DNA from: Chitinophagaceae bacterium
Lineage (GTDB): Bacteria > Bacteroidota > Bacteroidia > Chitinophagales > Chitinophagaceae
DNA length: 64,000 nt
Assembly: GCA_019638595.1 (NCBI GenBank)
Contig: JAHBTJ010000010.1
Coordinates: forward strand, 1 to 64,000
Reading direction: 5' to 3'
The notes below the pieces were generated by a model. It saw nothing but the letters and a program-made list of their open reading frames with translations, had not been told where the DNA came from and searched no databases. Positions within the stretch are counted from its first letter, which is position 1. Every line of letters starts with the position of its first letter. This document shows positions 1 to 8,946 of this stretch, in pieces. Position numbers and translations under genes: made by a program.

Positions 1-1
1 T

Positions 2-17
2 GCCCGCCGCGGCGGGC
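2..17. repeat. 16-bp perfect GC-rich palindrome
   Basis: GCCCGCCGCGGCGGGC equals its own reverse complement. It belongs to a loose set of CCGCC/GGCGG palindromes in this window (7845-7874, 48735-48748, 55186-55199). Function unknown; it could be the terminator stem of a gene lying left of the window. Confidence 0.5.
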
Positions 18-87
18 TACCCTTCATATAAAGTGATCAGGCTTAAGTTGACGCCTATGATGGGGACACCAACCGGGGCAGCCAGCC

Positions 88-111
88 GTGGGCGGTGTCT
101 CCACCGCCCAC
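88..111. repeat. Perfect 10-bp stem hairpin upstream of efp
   Basis: GTGGGCGGTG and CACCGCCCAC form a perfect 10-bp stem around a TCTC tetraloop. No T-run follows, so it does not look like an ordinary intrinsic terminator for the plus strand. It lies upstream of the proposed efp promoter. Bases 1-185 hold no convincing gene. Confidence 0.5.
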
Positions 112-185
112 ATGAAGCAAGGAGTGCGACAATTTTAAATGCACCCTTGTATATCCCTAATTATTCTCGGAATATAATTTCCACT

Positions 186-193
186 TATCTTTG
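186..193 (+). promoter_or_regulatory. Bacteroidota -7 box for efp
   Basis: TATCTTTG matches TANNTTTG 24 bases before the efp ATG, giving a short leader of about 17 bases. A good -33 TTTG at the usual distance is not visible, so this rests on the -7 element alone. Confidence 0.45.
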
Positions 194-216
194 TCCCACT
201 TTTTTAAAAATGCAAT

Positions 217-783
217 ATGGCAAATACAGCAGATATCAGCAGAGGGTTAATTATTAAATTAGATGGCAGCTTATATAGTGTGGTTGAGTTTGGTGAAAAT
301 AAAACAGCCAGGGCCGCTGCAAAGGTGTGGGCAAAGCTGAAAGGCGTTGATAACAACCGCAGTATTGAAAAAACATGGAATTCGGGAGATACTATTTATC
401 CGGTACGTGTAGAGCGTAAAACTTTCCAGTTTTTGTATAAAGACGATTCGGGCTACAACTTCATGGACACGGAAACATTTGAGCAGCTTTCTTTGGAAGA
501 GCAAATGGTGGATGCACCGCAGTTTTTGAAAGACGGGCAGGAAGTATCGGTTTTGGTGAATACAGAAACCGAGCAGCCTATGAGTGTTGAATTGCCCGAT
601 AAAATTGTATTACAGGTTACATATAGCGAACCCGGAGTAAAAGGAGATACCGCTACCCGCACATTAAAAGCAGCTACCGTTGAAACCGGGGCTACTGTAA
701 TGGTTCCCTTATTTGTAAATGAGGGTGAGCTGATCAGGATCAATACCAAATCGGGTGAATACGTGGAACGCGTAAAAAACTGA
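217..783 (+). CDS. efp: Elongation factor P
   Basis: Translation factor that helps ribosomes stalled on polyproline. At 188 aa it has the family length: an N-terminal KOW-like domain (about 1-65), a central OB domain (66-128) and a C-terminal OB domain ending in the typical GEYVERVK signature. The modification loop is atypical. The usual PGKG tip is absent, and the loop around residues 27-35 reads ENKTARAAA with Arg32. Ungapped alignment from Gly10 places this Arg at the position of Arg32 of the rhamnosylated (EarP-type) EF-P. No earP-like gene is visible in the window. Start ATG 217 follows a TANNTTTG promoter. Transcribed toward accB-accC. Confidence 0.95.
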   Translation: MANTADISRGLIIKLDGSLYSVVEFGENKTARAAAKVWAKLKGVDNNRSIEKTWNSGDTIYPVRVERKTFQFLYKDDSGYNFMDTETFEQLSLEEQMVDAPQFLKDGQEVSVLVNTETEQPMSVELPDKIVLQVTYSEPGVKGDTATRTLKAATVETGATVMVPLFVNEGELIRINTKSGEYVERVKN

Positions 784-815
784 TTTTTGGGTATATTTAT
801 CCTGAATTCCTATCT

Positions 816-845
816 TAGCCGCCGGTTTCGGATGAAATGCGGCTA
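816..845 (+). other. 7-bp stem between efp and accB
   Basis: TAGCCGC (816-822) and GCGGCTA (839-845) can pair across a 16-base loop, ending 20 bases before the accB start. No T-run follows, so it is more likely leader structure or chance than a terminator. Confidence 0.3.
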
Positions 846-865
846 TTTAAACTAAACAGACCAAC

Positions 866-1345
866 ATGGATTTTAAACAGATTCAGGAGTTGATAAAGCT
901 TATCAACAAGTCTAATATCGGAGAAATTAGTGTAGAAGATAAAGAATTTAAAATTACAATAAGGCAGAAGGAAGATCACATTACACAAGTAGTTTCTGCC
1001 GCGCCGCCCCCCATTCAAACATATTCTCCCCCACCGGTTGCCCAGGCAACGGTTGCTGATGGCGGGCACGAAAAATCAAAAGCGGCTGAAGCCAAAGCCG
1101 ATAACCTTATTACTATCAAAAGTCCGATGATCGGCACATTTTATCGCAAACCGTCTCCGGACAAACCCCTGTTTGTAGAGGTAGGAGATGAAGTGACGCC
1201 CGGCAAAGTAGTTTGTATTATTGAGGCGATGAAGCTTTTTAACGAGATAGAAAGTGAAGTAAGTGGCAAAATAGTAAAGATTCTCGCGGAAGATGCCAGC
1301 CCTGTAGAATACGACCAGCCTCTGTTTTTAGTAGAACCTAATTAA
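866..1345 (+). CDS. accB: Biotin carboxyl carrier protein of acetyl-CoA carboxylase
   Basis: Carries biotin between the carboxylase and transferase half-reactions that make malonyl-CoA for fatty acid synthesis. Its 159 aa match the family. An N-terminal helix (1-35) is followed by a Pro/Ala-rich linker (about 48-85) and a biotinyl domain (about 85-158). The biotin motif EAMKLF places the acceptor lysine at residue 123. The N-terminal sequence of the biotinyl domain ([16 protein letters not shown]) is also typical. The gene is followed 104 bases later by accC, the usual pair, with a long inverted repeat in the gap. Confidence 0.97.
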   Translation: MDFKQIQELIKLINKSNIGEISVEDKEFKITIRQKEDHITQVVSAAPPPIQTYSPPPVAQATVADGGHEKSKAAEAKADNLITIKSPMIGTFYRKPSPDKPLFVEVGDEVTPGKVVCIIEAMKLFNEIESEVSGKIVKILAEDASPVEYDQPLFLVEPN

Positions 1346-1427
1346 TTTGAAAATTTGAAAAGGCGTAAATTTGAAAACGAGTTATTCTCATTTCTACGTT
1401 TTCCTGTTATTTTCAAATTTTCAAATT
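1344..1427. repeat. 18-bp inverted repeat in the accB-accC gap
   Basis: AATTTGAAAATTTGAAAA at 1344-1361 is perfectly complemented by 1410-1427, with a second inner pair GAAAACG/CGTTTTC (1373-1379, 1397-1403). Each arm is itself a tandem of the unit AATTTGAAA. In the shared transcript it would form a long AU-rich hairpin just after the accB stop. Function unknown; the TTTGAAAATTTG unit differs from the modular repeats elsewhere in the window. Confidence 0.7.
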
Positions 1428-1449
1428 CCCGAATTTTCAAATTGAATAC

Positions 1450-2787
1450 ATGTTCAAAAAAATACTGATCGCAAATAGAGGTGAAATTGCATTGCGTATT
1501 ATCCGTACATGCAGGGAAATGGGAATTAAAACGGTTGCTGTTTATTCCACTGCAGATAAAGACAGTCTTCATGTAAAATTCGCAGATGAAGCGGTATGTA
1601 TCGGTCGCCCGCAAAGCGCTGATTCTTACCTGAATATACCTCACCTGATGGCTGCGGCTGAAATTACCAATGCCGATGCCATCCACCCCGGTTACGGCTT
1701 TTTAGCGGAAAATGCCAGGTTCGCCCAGATTTGCTGCGAGCATGGAATAAAATTCATTGGTCCCAAACCGGAAATGATAACCGCTATGGGCGATAAGATC
1801 ACCGCGAAGGAAACCATGATCAAAGCCGGTGTTCCCGTAGTGCCCGGCGGTGGTGGGTTGCTCGAAAGCGTTGACCAGGCCAAAGGCTTAGCCAAAGAAA
1901 TAGGATACCCTGTTATTTTGAAAGCTACTGCGGGCGGTGGTGGAAAAGGCATGCGTGTGGTATGGGAAGAAAGTGAGCTGGAAAGAGCCTTTACCACGGC
2001 AAAAGCCGAGGCGGCAGCGGCATTTAAGAACGACGGGGTTTATATGGAGAAGTTTGTGGAGGAGCCGCGTCATATAGAAATACAGATAGCCGGCGACAGG
2101 TATGGCAAGGTTTGCCATATGAGCGAAAGGGATTGCTCCATACAACGCAGGCACCAAAAGCTGGTGGAAGAATCTCCCTCGCCTTTTATGACCAATGAAT
2201 TACGGGAAAAAATGGGAGAAGCGGCGGTAAAAGCGGCATCTGCCATTAACTACGAAAGTGTGGGAACAATAGAATTTCTTGTGGACAAGCACAGGAATTT
2301 TTATTTTATGGAAATGAATACCCGTATACAGGTGGAGCACTGCGTAACGGAAGAAGTAACCAATTTCGACCTGATCAAAGAACAAATAAAGATCGCTTCA
2401 GGAGAATCTATTTCCGGCAGGAACTATTATCCTGAAATGCACGCTATAGAATGTCGTATCAATGCCGAAGATCCTTACAACGATTTTCGCCCCTCTCCCG
2501 GTAAGATCACCGTGCTGCACCAACCCGGGGGGCACGGGGTAAGAATTGACTCGCACATCTATGCCGGGTATGTTATTCCGCCCTATTACGATTCAATGAT
2601 CGCGAAAATTATTTCTGTAGCGCGTACGCGTGAAGAAGCTATTAATACCATGAGCCGCGCGCTGAGTGAATATGTGGTAGAAGGCGTTAAAACTACCATT
2701 CCTTTTCACCAGCAGCTTATGCGTAACGAAGACTTCCGTAAAGGAAACTTTACTACCAAGTTCCTCGAAAATTTTAAAATGTTGTAG
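1450..2787 (+). CDS. accC: Acetyl-CoA carboxylase biotin carboxylase subunit
   Basis: ATP-dependent carboxylation of biotin on AccB. The 445 aa equal the family length. The order is: biotin carboxylase N domain (1-110, opening with [16 protein letters not shown]), ATP-grasp domain (115-320) with the glycine-rich ATP loop GGGGKGM and the metal/catalytic segment [14 protein letters not shown], and biotin carboxylase C domain (335-442). All expected motifs are intact. It is co-transcribed with accB and ended by a hairpin at 2811-2838. Confidence 0.97.
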   Translation: MFKKILIANRGEIALRIIRTCREMGIKTVAVYSTADKDSLHVKFADEAVCIGRPQSADSYLNIPHLMAAAEITNADAIHPGYGFLAENARFAQICCEHGIKFIGPKPEMITAMGDKITAKETMIKAGVPVVPGGGGLLESVDQAKGLAKEIGYPVILKATAGGGGKGMRVVWEESELERAFTTAKAEAAAAFKNDGVYMEKFVEEPRHIEIQIAGDRYGKVCHMSERDCSIQRRHQKLVEESPSPFMTNELREKMGEAAVKAASAINYESVGTIEFLVDKHRNFYFMEMNTRIQVEHCVTEEVTNFDLIKEQIKIASGESISGRNYYPEMHAIECRINAEDPYNDFRPSPGKITVLHQPGGHGVRIDSHIYAGYVIPPYYDSMIAKIISVARTREEAINTMSRALSEYVVEGVKTTIPFHQQLMRNEDFRKGNFTTKFLENFKML

Positions 2788-2810
2788 CCACTGCTATCTG
2801 TTTGAATGAG

Positions 2811-2838
2811 TCCCCTGCCTGATGGCGGGGGATTTTTG
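2811..2838 (+). terminator. Intrinsic terminator after accC
   Basis: TCCCCTGCC pairs with GGCGGGGGA (one G-U pair) around a TGAT loop and is followed by TTTTTGTTTTG. Confidence 0.8.
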
Positions 2839-2867
2839 TTTTGACGCATCAAAGCTGGTAATGCGAT

Positions 2868-2902
2868 AAAAAAATCCCCTGCAAATGCAAGGGATCTTTT
2901 TT
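2868..2902. terminator. Bidirectional terminator between accC and glutamine synthetase
   Basis: ATCCCCTGC (2874-2882) and GCAAGGGAT (2887-2895) form a stem with an A-run before and a T-run after, so it can terminate on either strand. It most likely ends the minus-strand glutamine synthetase transcript. Confidence 0.75.
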
Positions 2903-2926
2903 ATAAAATAGTGAACGGATTGGCTG

Positions 2927-5122
2927 TTATCTTAAAAATAACATTTCACGATACTTTGGTAATAACCAGTATTGATCGTCTACCAGCAATTCAAGCTTAT
3001 CAACGTGATAGCGGATCTTGTCAAAAAACGGTTCTTTGATCTGGCTTTGATACGCGATGGCTTTGGTGCGGGTATCTTCTATTTTATTTACCACTTTTCT
3101 TGCTTCTATCATCTTTTCAACGCCATCTGCAACCTCGGCAATGTGTTCAGATATTTTTTCCAGTATCTGGAGCTGGTTGGCGTAAGCGGACTCCGGTAGT
3201 CCCAGCTCTTTTAATCCTTTGATATTGTTGATAAGGATATTCTGGTATTTAATTGAGCTGGGCAGGATGTGGCTCGTGCAAAGCTCACCCATTATGCGAG
3301 CTTCGATCTGTACTCTTTTGATATACTTTTCAAGCTCAATTTCATGCCGCGCTTCCAGTTCGGAATGATTATAGATGCTCAGCTCTTCAAACAAAGTTTT
3401 TGCTTTGTCTGTAACCATGGCATCCAATGCAAGCGGCGTGGTCCTTACATTGGGCAATCCGCGCCTTTCAGCTTCGTGGTGCCACTCTTCGCTATATCCG
3501 TCACCTTCAAACAGCACTTTTTCCGAGCTGGTGATGTATTCGCGGATCACGTGCATAATGGCTATTTCTTTTTTCTCTCCTTTTTCTATTAAGGCGTCTA
3601 CCTCTTTTTTGAAAGAAACAAGCGTTGCTGCCATGATAGCGTTCAGCGCCGTCATAGGTATGCCGCAGTTGGCAGTTGAACCTACCGCGCGGAACTCAAA
3701 TTTATTGCCTGTAAACGCAAAAGGAGAAGTACGGTTACGATCTGTATTGTCCAGCAAAAGCTCCGGGATATTTTTGTGAATATCCAGCTTTAATAATATC
3801 TCGTCCTGTTCGGAGAAGTTGTCGCCCACCCTGGTTTTGATCTCGTTCAGCACTTCGCTCAGGTATTTGCCGATGAATACTGAAATGATAGCAGGGGGCG
3901 CTTCGTTCGCTCCCAAACGGTGATCGTTACCCGCAGAAGCGATAGAAGCGCGGAGCAGGTCGGCATAGTCATCAACCGCTTTGATCACATTCACAAAAAA
4001 TGTGAGGAACATTAAATTGGTTTTGGGCGTTTTTCCGGGAGCCAGCAGGTTTACGCCGGTATCTGTAGACATGCTCCAGTTGTTGTGCTTACCGCTTCCG
4101 TTAATACCGGCGAAAGGTTTTTCGTGCAGCAATACCATCAGGTTATGACGCCTGGCCACACGGGTCATCACATCCATCAGCAATGTATTATGGTCAACTG
4201 CAAGATTCGCCTCTTCAAAAATTGGAGCACACTCAAACTGTGCAGGAGCTACCTCATTGTGCCTGGTTCTTAACGGGATACCCAAACGGTACGATTCTTC
4301 TTCAAAATCTTTCATGAAAGCGTATATCCTTTCAGGAATGGAGCCGAAGTAATGATCTTCCAACTGCTGTCCTTTAGCAGGAGAGTGACCAAAAACGGTA
4401 CGCCCGGTCATCACCAGGTCCGGACGGGCGTTGGCTAAACCGGCGTCCACTACAAAATACTCCTGCTCCCAGCCTAAAGTAGCAACCACACGGGTAACAT
4501 TTTTGTCGAAGTAATGACAAACATCTAAAGCCGCCTTGTTCAGGGCTTCAATAGAACGGAGTAAAGGAGTTTTGGTATCCAGCGATTCGCCGGTATAAGA
4601 AACAAATATGGTGGGTATACAAAGCGTATTGGCATCGCCGATGTTCATGATAAAAACGGGGGAAGTAGGATCCCAGGCTGTATAACCCCTGGCTTCAAAA
4701 GTGGCTCTTAACCCGCCCGAAGGAAAAGAAGACGCGTCCGGTTCCTGCTGTATCAAAGCAGCGCCATCAAATTCTTCAATAGGAGTGCCGTCGCCTTTAA
4801 GCGTAAAGAATGAATCATGTTTTTCCGCAGCGGTTCCGGTTAACGGCTGAAACCAGTGTGTAAAGTGAGTAACACCTTTCGATTCTGCCCAATGCCTTAA
4901 CCCGGCCCCAATTTGGTTCCCCATATTGCGGTCTATTTTTTTACCCGTTTTAATAGAAGCTGCCAGGCTTTTATAAGCTTCATCGCTCAGGAACTCACGG
5001 GCTGTCTTCAGGGTAAAAACATTTTCTCCAAAAATTTTCGTTATTTTTTCCGATCCTTCAACGATAATATCTTTTCCGAGACCAGACAGGTGGTTGATAG
5101 CATTAAACCTTAATGATTCCAT
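2927..5122 (-). CDS. glnN: Type III glutamine synthetase
   Basis: Makes glutamine from glutamate, ammonia and ATP. The 731-aa length is that of the GSIII class (about 700-730 aa), not the 450-aa GSI. The GSIII N-terminal domain (about 60-230) includes GAGLRHWAESKGVTHFTHW and HDSFF. The catalytic domain carries NEVAPAQFE, NNWS and the ATP-binding segment TDRNRTSPFAFTGNKFEFR. The C-terminal GSIII extension is helical. This form is typical of Bacteroidota. Monocistronic, with its own promoter at 5175-5208 and a bidirectional terminator below. Confidence 0.96.
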   Translation of the reverse strand: MESLRFNAINHLSGLGKDIIVEGSEKITKIFGENVFTLKTAREFLSDEAYKSLAASIKTGKKIDRNMGNQIGAGLRHWAESKGVTHFTHWFQPLTGTAAEKHDSFFTLKGDGTPIEEFDGAALIQQEPDASSFPSGGLRATFEARGYTAWDPTSPVFIMNIGDANTLCIPTIFVSYTGESLDTKTPLLRSIEALNKAALDVCHYFDKNVTRVVATLGWEQEYFVVDAGLANARPDLVMTGRTVFGHSPAKGQQLEDHYFGSIPERIYAFMKDFEEESYRLGIPLRTRHNEVAPAQFECAPIFEEANLAVDHNTLLMDVMTRVARRHNLMVLLHEKPFAGINGSGKHNNWSMSTDTGVNLLAPGKTPKTNLMFLTFFVNVIKAVDDYADLLRASIASAGNDHRLGANEAPPAIISVFIGKYLSEVLNEIKTRVGDNFSEQDEILLKLDIHKNIPELLLDNTDRNRTSPFAFTGNKFEFRAVGSTANCGIPMTALNAIMAATLVSFKKEVDALIEKGEKKEIAIMHVIREYITSSEKVLFEGDGYSEEWHHEAERRGLPNVRTTPLALDAMVTDKAKTLFEELSIYNHSELEARHEIELEKYIKRVQIEARIMGELCTSHILPSSIKYQNILINNIKGLKELGLPESAYANQLQILEKISEHIAEVADGVEKMIEARKVVNKIEDTRTKAIAYQSQIKEPFFDKIRYHVDKLELLVDDQYWLLPKYREMLFLR

Positions 5123-5174
5123 TTAATAAAATTTTTAATATGGGTAATTTATACCAGGGTTAGTAATTTTTTTT

Positions 5175-5208
5175 CAAAACTATTGTTTTTTTTAAATAAA
5201 AAGCCAAA
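5175..5208 (-). promoter_or_regulatory. Promoter of the glutamine synthetase gene
   Basis: Read on the minus strand, TTTG (5205-5208) is followed 22 bases later by TAGTTTTG (5175-5182), a Bacteroidota -33/-7 pair with slightly long spacing, 52 bases before the start codon. The flanking 5123-5274 is strongly AT-rich with long A/T tracts. Confidence 0.5.
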
Positions 5209-5274
5209 TCATTTAAAAAAAATTGCCATATTGTTAAGAAATGCATGATTTTGTTGAAAATAATTAATATGTAA

Positions 5275-6549
5275 TTATTTTTTAATTCCAATATTGCTGC
5301 TATTTTCCGGTTGTTTATTTATAACAGCTATAAATGGCAACAACAGCAACAGCAGGTAAAAGCACTTGTATCTTACGATCGCCCCGGTAAAAGGAATAAC
5401 ATAACCTGTTAATAAAAGCCCGCTGAAGGAAAGTGTTATCAGGAACAGAGAAAAAGGATGCAGCAAAACCGGGAGCATGCCTGTACGGTATTTCCAGGCG
5501 GTTATTAATAAAATCAGCAGCACTAAGCCTGTTTCTATAAAGCTCATTAGCTGAAAGATGCCTGTTATTTCAGTAATATAAGGGCGTAGCAGAACATGAT
5601 TGACCGCCTGGGGAAATACTTTGATATAGCTGCCGATCGTTGGCTCTAAAGGAGTAAGGGGTAAACGTGAGTTGCCTTTCAATGCCAGGAATTCGTGTTG
5701 CTTTTGAGCTAGCTGTAACGGCAGGTTGAACTTTTGAGATAAAAAAGATGTTCCGAAAAAAAAGGAGGCGCATAGTATATATATGATAATGTATGGAATA
5801 TAATGCCGTTGAGATAAACGCGTAGCCCAAAGCCAGCCGGCTATACAGGGAACCAATAACAGCGCCGTTACATTCCGGAACAAAAAAATAAAGAAAAAGC
5901 AAATGAAAGCAGTCAATAGCAGGAAGAGCCTCGCTTTACCGGCGTATATAAAACGATGAATACAGTAAATAAAAAGCCCTGTAAAAAAAACGATCAGTCC
6001 ATCTTTGTGAATACCGCTGTTCCAAAACAGGCAGGAGGGCAAAAAGAAAATAAATATGAATAATAATGTATTGCCCGGCGACAGATGCTTCTGGACTGTA
6101 ACATACAGGTAATACAAGCCAACCGCAGGAAAAAAATTAAAAAGCACTGCGGTTACATAATAATTACCTCCGCTCAATACATTCAAAACGCCCAGCAGCT
6201 TAATAAACAGGTTATCGTCCGTGTTTTTCCAGGTGGCATTATCGGTGTTGGAAAAAATATCGCCGAGGGTATTAAACTGCATATCGGTTGAAAAAAAAGC
6301 GGAGGGGTTGTGAAGCAGGTTATGATATTCTTTTAACGATTCGGCAAATAAAGCCCAGCTATCGCTTTCCTCAAAATAATGCGTATATATATACCCGTAA
6401 GCGAACCCCGCAGCTACTTTTGCAATAAATCCTGCCACCAGCCATTTGTTATTAACAGGCGCTCCGTTTTTATTATTTATTTTTTTAAGAGCAACGCTTA
6501 TTAAAACAAGGTAGAGGATGATAAAAAATATATGGAACGGGGTTATCAA
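5275..6549 (-). CDS. Polytopic inner-membrane protein, function unknown
   Basis: 424 aa with about ten hydrophobic segments and a short basic C-terminus, so an integral membrane protein. A loop after the second segment is acidic and aromatic (HYFEESDSWALFAESL), and a central loop reads FWNSGIHKDG. The general architecture resembles EpsG-like or GT-C-like proteins of polysaccharide pathways, but I see no diagnostic motif and do not assign a reaction. It is divergent from the GT4 glycosyltransferase at 6653 (103-bp gap), which fits a surface-glycan role by context only. Confidence 0.75.
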   Translation of the reverse strand: MITPFHIFFIILYLVLISVALKKINNKNGAPVNNKWLVAGFIAKVAAGFAYGYIYTHYFEESDSWALFAESLKEYHNLLHNPSAFFSTDMQFNTLGDIFSNTDNATWKNTDDNLFIKLLGVLNVLSGGNYYVTAVLFNFFPAVGLYYLYVTVQKHLSPGNTLLFIFIFFLPSCLFWNSGIHKDGLIVFFTGLFIYCIHRFIYAGKARLFLLLTAFICFFFIFLFRNVTALLLVPCIAGWLWATRLSQRHYIPYIIIYILCASFFFGTSFLSQKFNLPLQLAQKQHEFLALKGNSRLPLTPLEPTIGSYIKVFPQAVNHVLLRPYITEITGIFQLMSFIETGLVLLILLITAWKYRTGMLPVLLHPFSLFLITLSFSGLLLTGYVIPFTGAIVRYKCFYLLLLLLPFIAVINKQPENSSNIGIKK

Positions 6550-6652
6550 TGCAGCAAAGTTTTATATGTCGGCTAAAATAAATCATTCATACCTCATTAA
6601 TAAATTTTTGCTGCTGGTATACGAAGCCTTACTTTTAACCAGTTAATGGAAT

Positions 6653-7813
6653 ATGCCTAAAATTTTGATAGGAGTGTCCAGCTCGTTTTGCGCGAACTTT
6701 TTAAAAGGGCAGGTAAGCTTTCTTGTTCAAAAGGGGTTTAACGTTGTTATTGTAAGCGGCCCCGGAGAAGAAATAAGCATGCTGGCTAAAGCCGAGCAGG
6801 CAAAACTCATTACCATTCCCTTTACCAAAAAAATAACTCCCTTTAAAGATCTTGTTCAGCTTATCAGGATCGTTCGGATACTGCGCAGGGAAAACCCGGA
6901 TATCATCAATGCGGGTAACCCCAAATCGGGCTTTCTTATTATGCTGGCTGCATGGTTAACCCAAAGAAAAAACAGGATATTTACGCTGCATGGCTTACTG
7001 TCTGACACCAAAAAAGGGATAGCCGGCGCCATTATAACCTTAACAGAAAAAATTTCCTGCGGCATTGCCCATAAAGTAGTTGTTGTGAGCCCTTCTTTGA
7101 AGGAGCATGCGGAAAAAAGAAAAATAGTAAAACCGGGAAAGGGGCTCGTTATTGAAAAAGGCAGTTGCAATGGTATAGATGTAGAGGTGTTTTCGAGAAA
7201 CGAAGCGGTATTGCACAAGGCAGCGTTGCTGAAAAAAGAATGGGGCATACGGGAAAATGAATTTGTAATAGGATTTATCGGGAGGCTGTCGAAAGATAAA
7301 GGGATAGATATACTTTTTCAATCCTTTAATGCCCTGGCAAACAAACAGCTCAATGCCAGGCTGTTAATAGTTGGTCCTGTTATTGAAGAAAACCCCGTTG
7401 CCGATACTATTCTTCACCAGTTGTATCATGATGAGCGCATCATTTATCCGGGCAAATTGTACGACGTAGTTCCGGTATACGCTTTACTGGATGTACTTGT
7501 TCTTCCTTCTTTAAGAGAGGGTTTCCCCAACGTTCTGCTGGAAGCTGCCGCTATGGAAATTCCTTCTCTTGCTTCGGATATTCCCGGCTGCCGGGATGCT
7601 ATAGCGCACAAATACAGCGGAGAATTATTTACGTTGGGCGATGTGGATATGTTAGCAGGGAAGCTGGAAGAACTATACCGGGATCCCTTGAAAAAGAAAA
7701 GATACGGCGCGAACGGGGTTATGTATGTGAAGGAAAACTTCAGCAATAAAAAAATATGGAATGGGCTGCTGGAAATGTATAATGCACTGTTAGAAAAAAA
7801 TAAACTCCTGTAG
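6653..7813 (+). CDS. GT4-family glycosyltransferase
   Basis: 386 aa with the GT-B two-domain layout: an N-terminal acceptor domain (1-190, starting ILIGVSSSFCANFLKGQ) and a C-terminal nucleotide-sugar domain (200-380). The donor domain shows IGFIGRLSKDKGIDIL and the EX7E motif in REGFPNVLLEA. The N-terminal SGPGEE and NAGNPKSGF segments resemble capsule and exopolysaccharide GT4 enzymes of the CapM/PglA type. Its sugar and acceptor cannot be read from sequence. The stop codon lies inside a 9-bp hairpin. Confidence 0.88.
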   Translation: MPKILIGVSSSFCANFLKGQVSFLVQKGFNVVIVSGPGEEISMLAKAEQAKLITIPFTKKITPFKDLVQLIRIVRILRRENPDIINAGNPKSGFLIMLAAWLTQRKNRIFTLHGLLSDTKKGIAGAIITLTEKISCGIAHKVVVVSPSLKEHAEKRKIVKPGKGLVIEKGSCNGIDVEVFSRNEAVLHKAALLKKEWGIRENEFVIGFIGRLSKDKGIDILFQSFNALANKQLNARLLIVGPVIEENPVADTILHQLYHDERIIYPGKLYDVVPVYALLDVLVLPSLREGFPNVLLEAAAMEIPSLASDIPGCRDAIAHKYSGELFTLGDVDMLAGKLEELYRDPLKKKRYGANGVMYVKENFSNKKIWNGLLEMYNALLEKNKLL

Positions 7814-7824
7814 AAACAGGAGTT
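7803..7824 (+). terminator. Hairpin overlapping the GT4 stop codon
   Basis: AACTCCTGT and ACAGGAGTT form a perfect 9-bp stem with loop AGAA. There is no T-run, so termination would be weak. Confidence 0.45.
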
Positions 7825-7844
7825 ACACTAAAACTAGCTGCCTT

Positions 7845-7874
7845 TCCGCCAACGATATGCAGGCGGTTGGCGGA
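7845..7874. repeat. TCCGCCAAC...GTTGGCGGA inverted repeat
   Basis: A perfect 9-bp stem, related in core (TCCGCC/GGCGGA) to palindromes at 48735 and 55186. The rest of the 358-bp gap 7814-8171 shows no gene and no convincing promoter. Confidence 0.5.
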
Positions 7875-8171
7875 TGGGCGTATCCTACTTAAATACATAC
7901 AATCGAAAGCCTGTTAAACCAATCCCTAATATCTGCTTTATCCGGCAGTGTATATGTTAATCAATAGCAATAGCTGGTTAAGTATTGGTTAATGCATACC
8001 TATACACGCTTTCAGTTGGCCCTTATGCCCGGTTGATCTCTCCTGTTTATTTGTGTTTTGCAATACGATGAATTATTCAACGTGTTAACCACTGCTTAAC
8101 CCCGGTAAATCAAACCTCTTATTTGGGTGCAGGTCAATGGTACATTCTTTAAAATTTAAAAACTTTCAATT

Positions 8172-8756
8172 ATGACAAAGATTTTACTGGCTGGTACTAT
8201 TGCTGTTTTATGCAGCGTTACCGTAACAGGCATGGCTCAAAACACCACCGCGTTAAATACCGAGAAAAAAGAATTGAACCAGGAGAAAAAAGAACTCAAT
8301 AAAGAAAAAAAAGCCATCAAAAAGCAGGAAAGAACAATCCGGGAATCGGAAGTTTCCTACCAGGCAAAACAACAATTTGCCGGCGATTTCCCGGGTGCTG
8401 CCAATGTATCCTACATACGTAATGGTAATATGGATGAAGTGTGGTTCACTCAAAACGGAATACAATATAAGGCCTTTTACGATCCGGATGCCCGGCTTAT
8501 AGGAACCACCACACAAAAAAGCATGTCAGACCTGCCGGCCGTTGCACAACAGGAAATCCAAAAAAAATACAGCGGATACAAGATTGATAAGGTCATTTTA
8601 TTTGATGACAATGAAAACAATGACAGCGATATGATGTTATACGGTCAGCAATTTGCGGATGCCGATAATTATTTTGTTGAACTGCACAACGACGGCAAAC
8701 AAATTGTTCTCCAGGTAAATATGAGTGGCGAAGTATTTTATTTTTCAGGCAAATAA
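8172..8756 (+). CDS. Secreted PepSY-like domain protein
   Basis: 194 aa. It has a signal peptide (about 1-23, ending MAQ) and then a highly charged Lys/Glu coiled coil (about 30-60) built from repeats of EKKELN. A C-terminal domain (65-194) follows, whose pattern (FPGAANVSYIRNGN, KAFYDPDARLIGTT, YSGYKIDKV) resembles the PepSY-like family PF11396, a periplasmic fold of unknown role. No catalytic residues are evident. Single gene ended by a strong terminator at 8794. Confidence 0.75.
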   Translation: MTKILLAGTIAVLCSVTVTGMAQNTTALNTEKKELNQEKKELNKEKKAIKKQERTIRESEVSYQAKQQFAGDFPGAANVSYIRNGNMDEVWFTQNGIQYKAFYDPDARLIGTTTQKSMSDLPAVAQQEIQKKYSGYKIDKVILFDDNENNDSDMMLYGQQFADADNYFVELHNDGKQIVLQVNMSGEVFYFSGK

Positions 8757-8793
8757 TTTCGATCAGCAGGTAAGGTTTATTGGCAATGGGGTA

Positions 8794-8832
8794 CTTGCCC
8801 GGTTGGATGATTCTAGCCGGGCAAGCGTTTTT
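8794..8832 (+). terminator. Intrinsic terminator
   Basis: CTTGCCCGG (8794-8802) pairs perfectly with CCGGGCAAG (8817-8825), followed by CGTTTTTATT. Confidence 0.85.
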
Positions 8833-8874
8833 ATTGCAATTACAATGATTATTTCAATTATTTTCTTCTTTAAC

Positions 8875-8882
8875 TATCTTTG
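8875..8882 (+). promoter_or_regulatory. -7 box for trhO
   Basis: TATCTTTG matches TANNTTTG, 64 bases before the trhO start. No clear -33 element. Confidence 0.4.
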
Positions 8883-8946
8883 CGCCGTTTAGAAATTTTG
8901 ATCGTCCTGTAAACGATCCGCTTCAGAAAGCTGAACATAAAATTTC

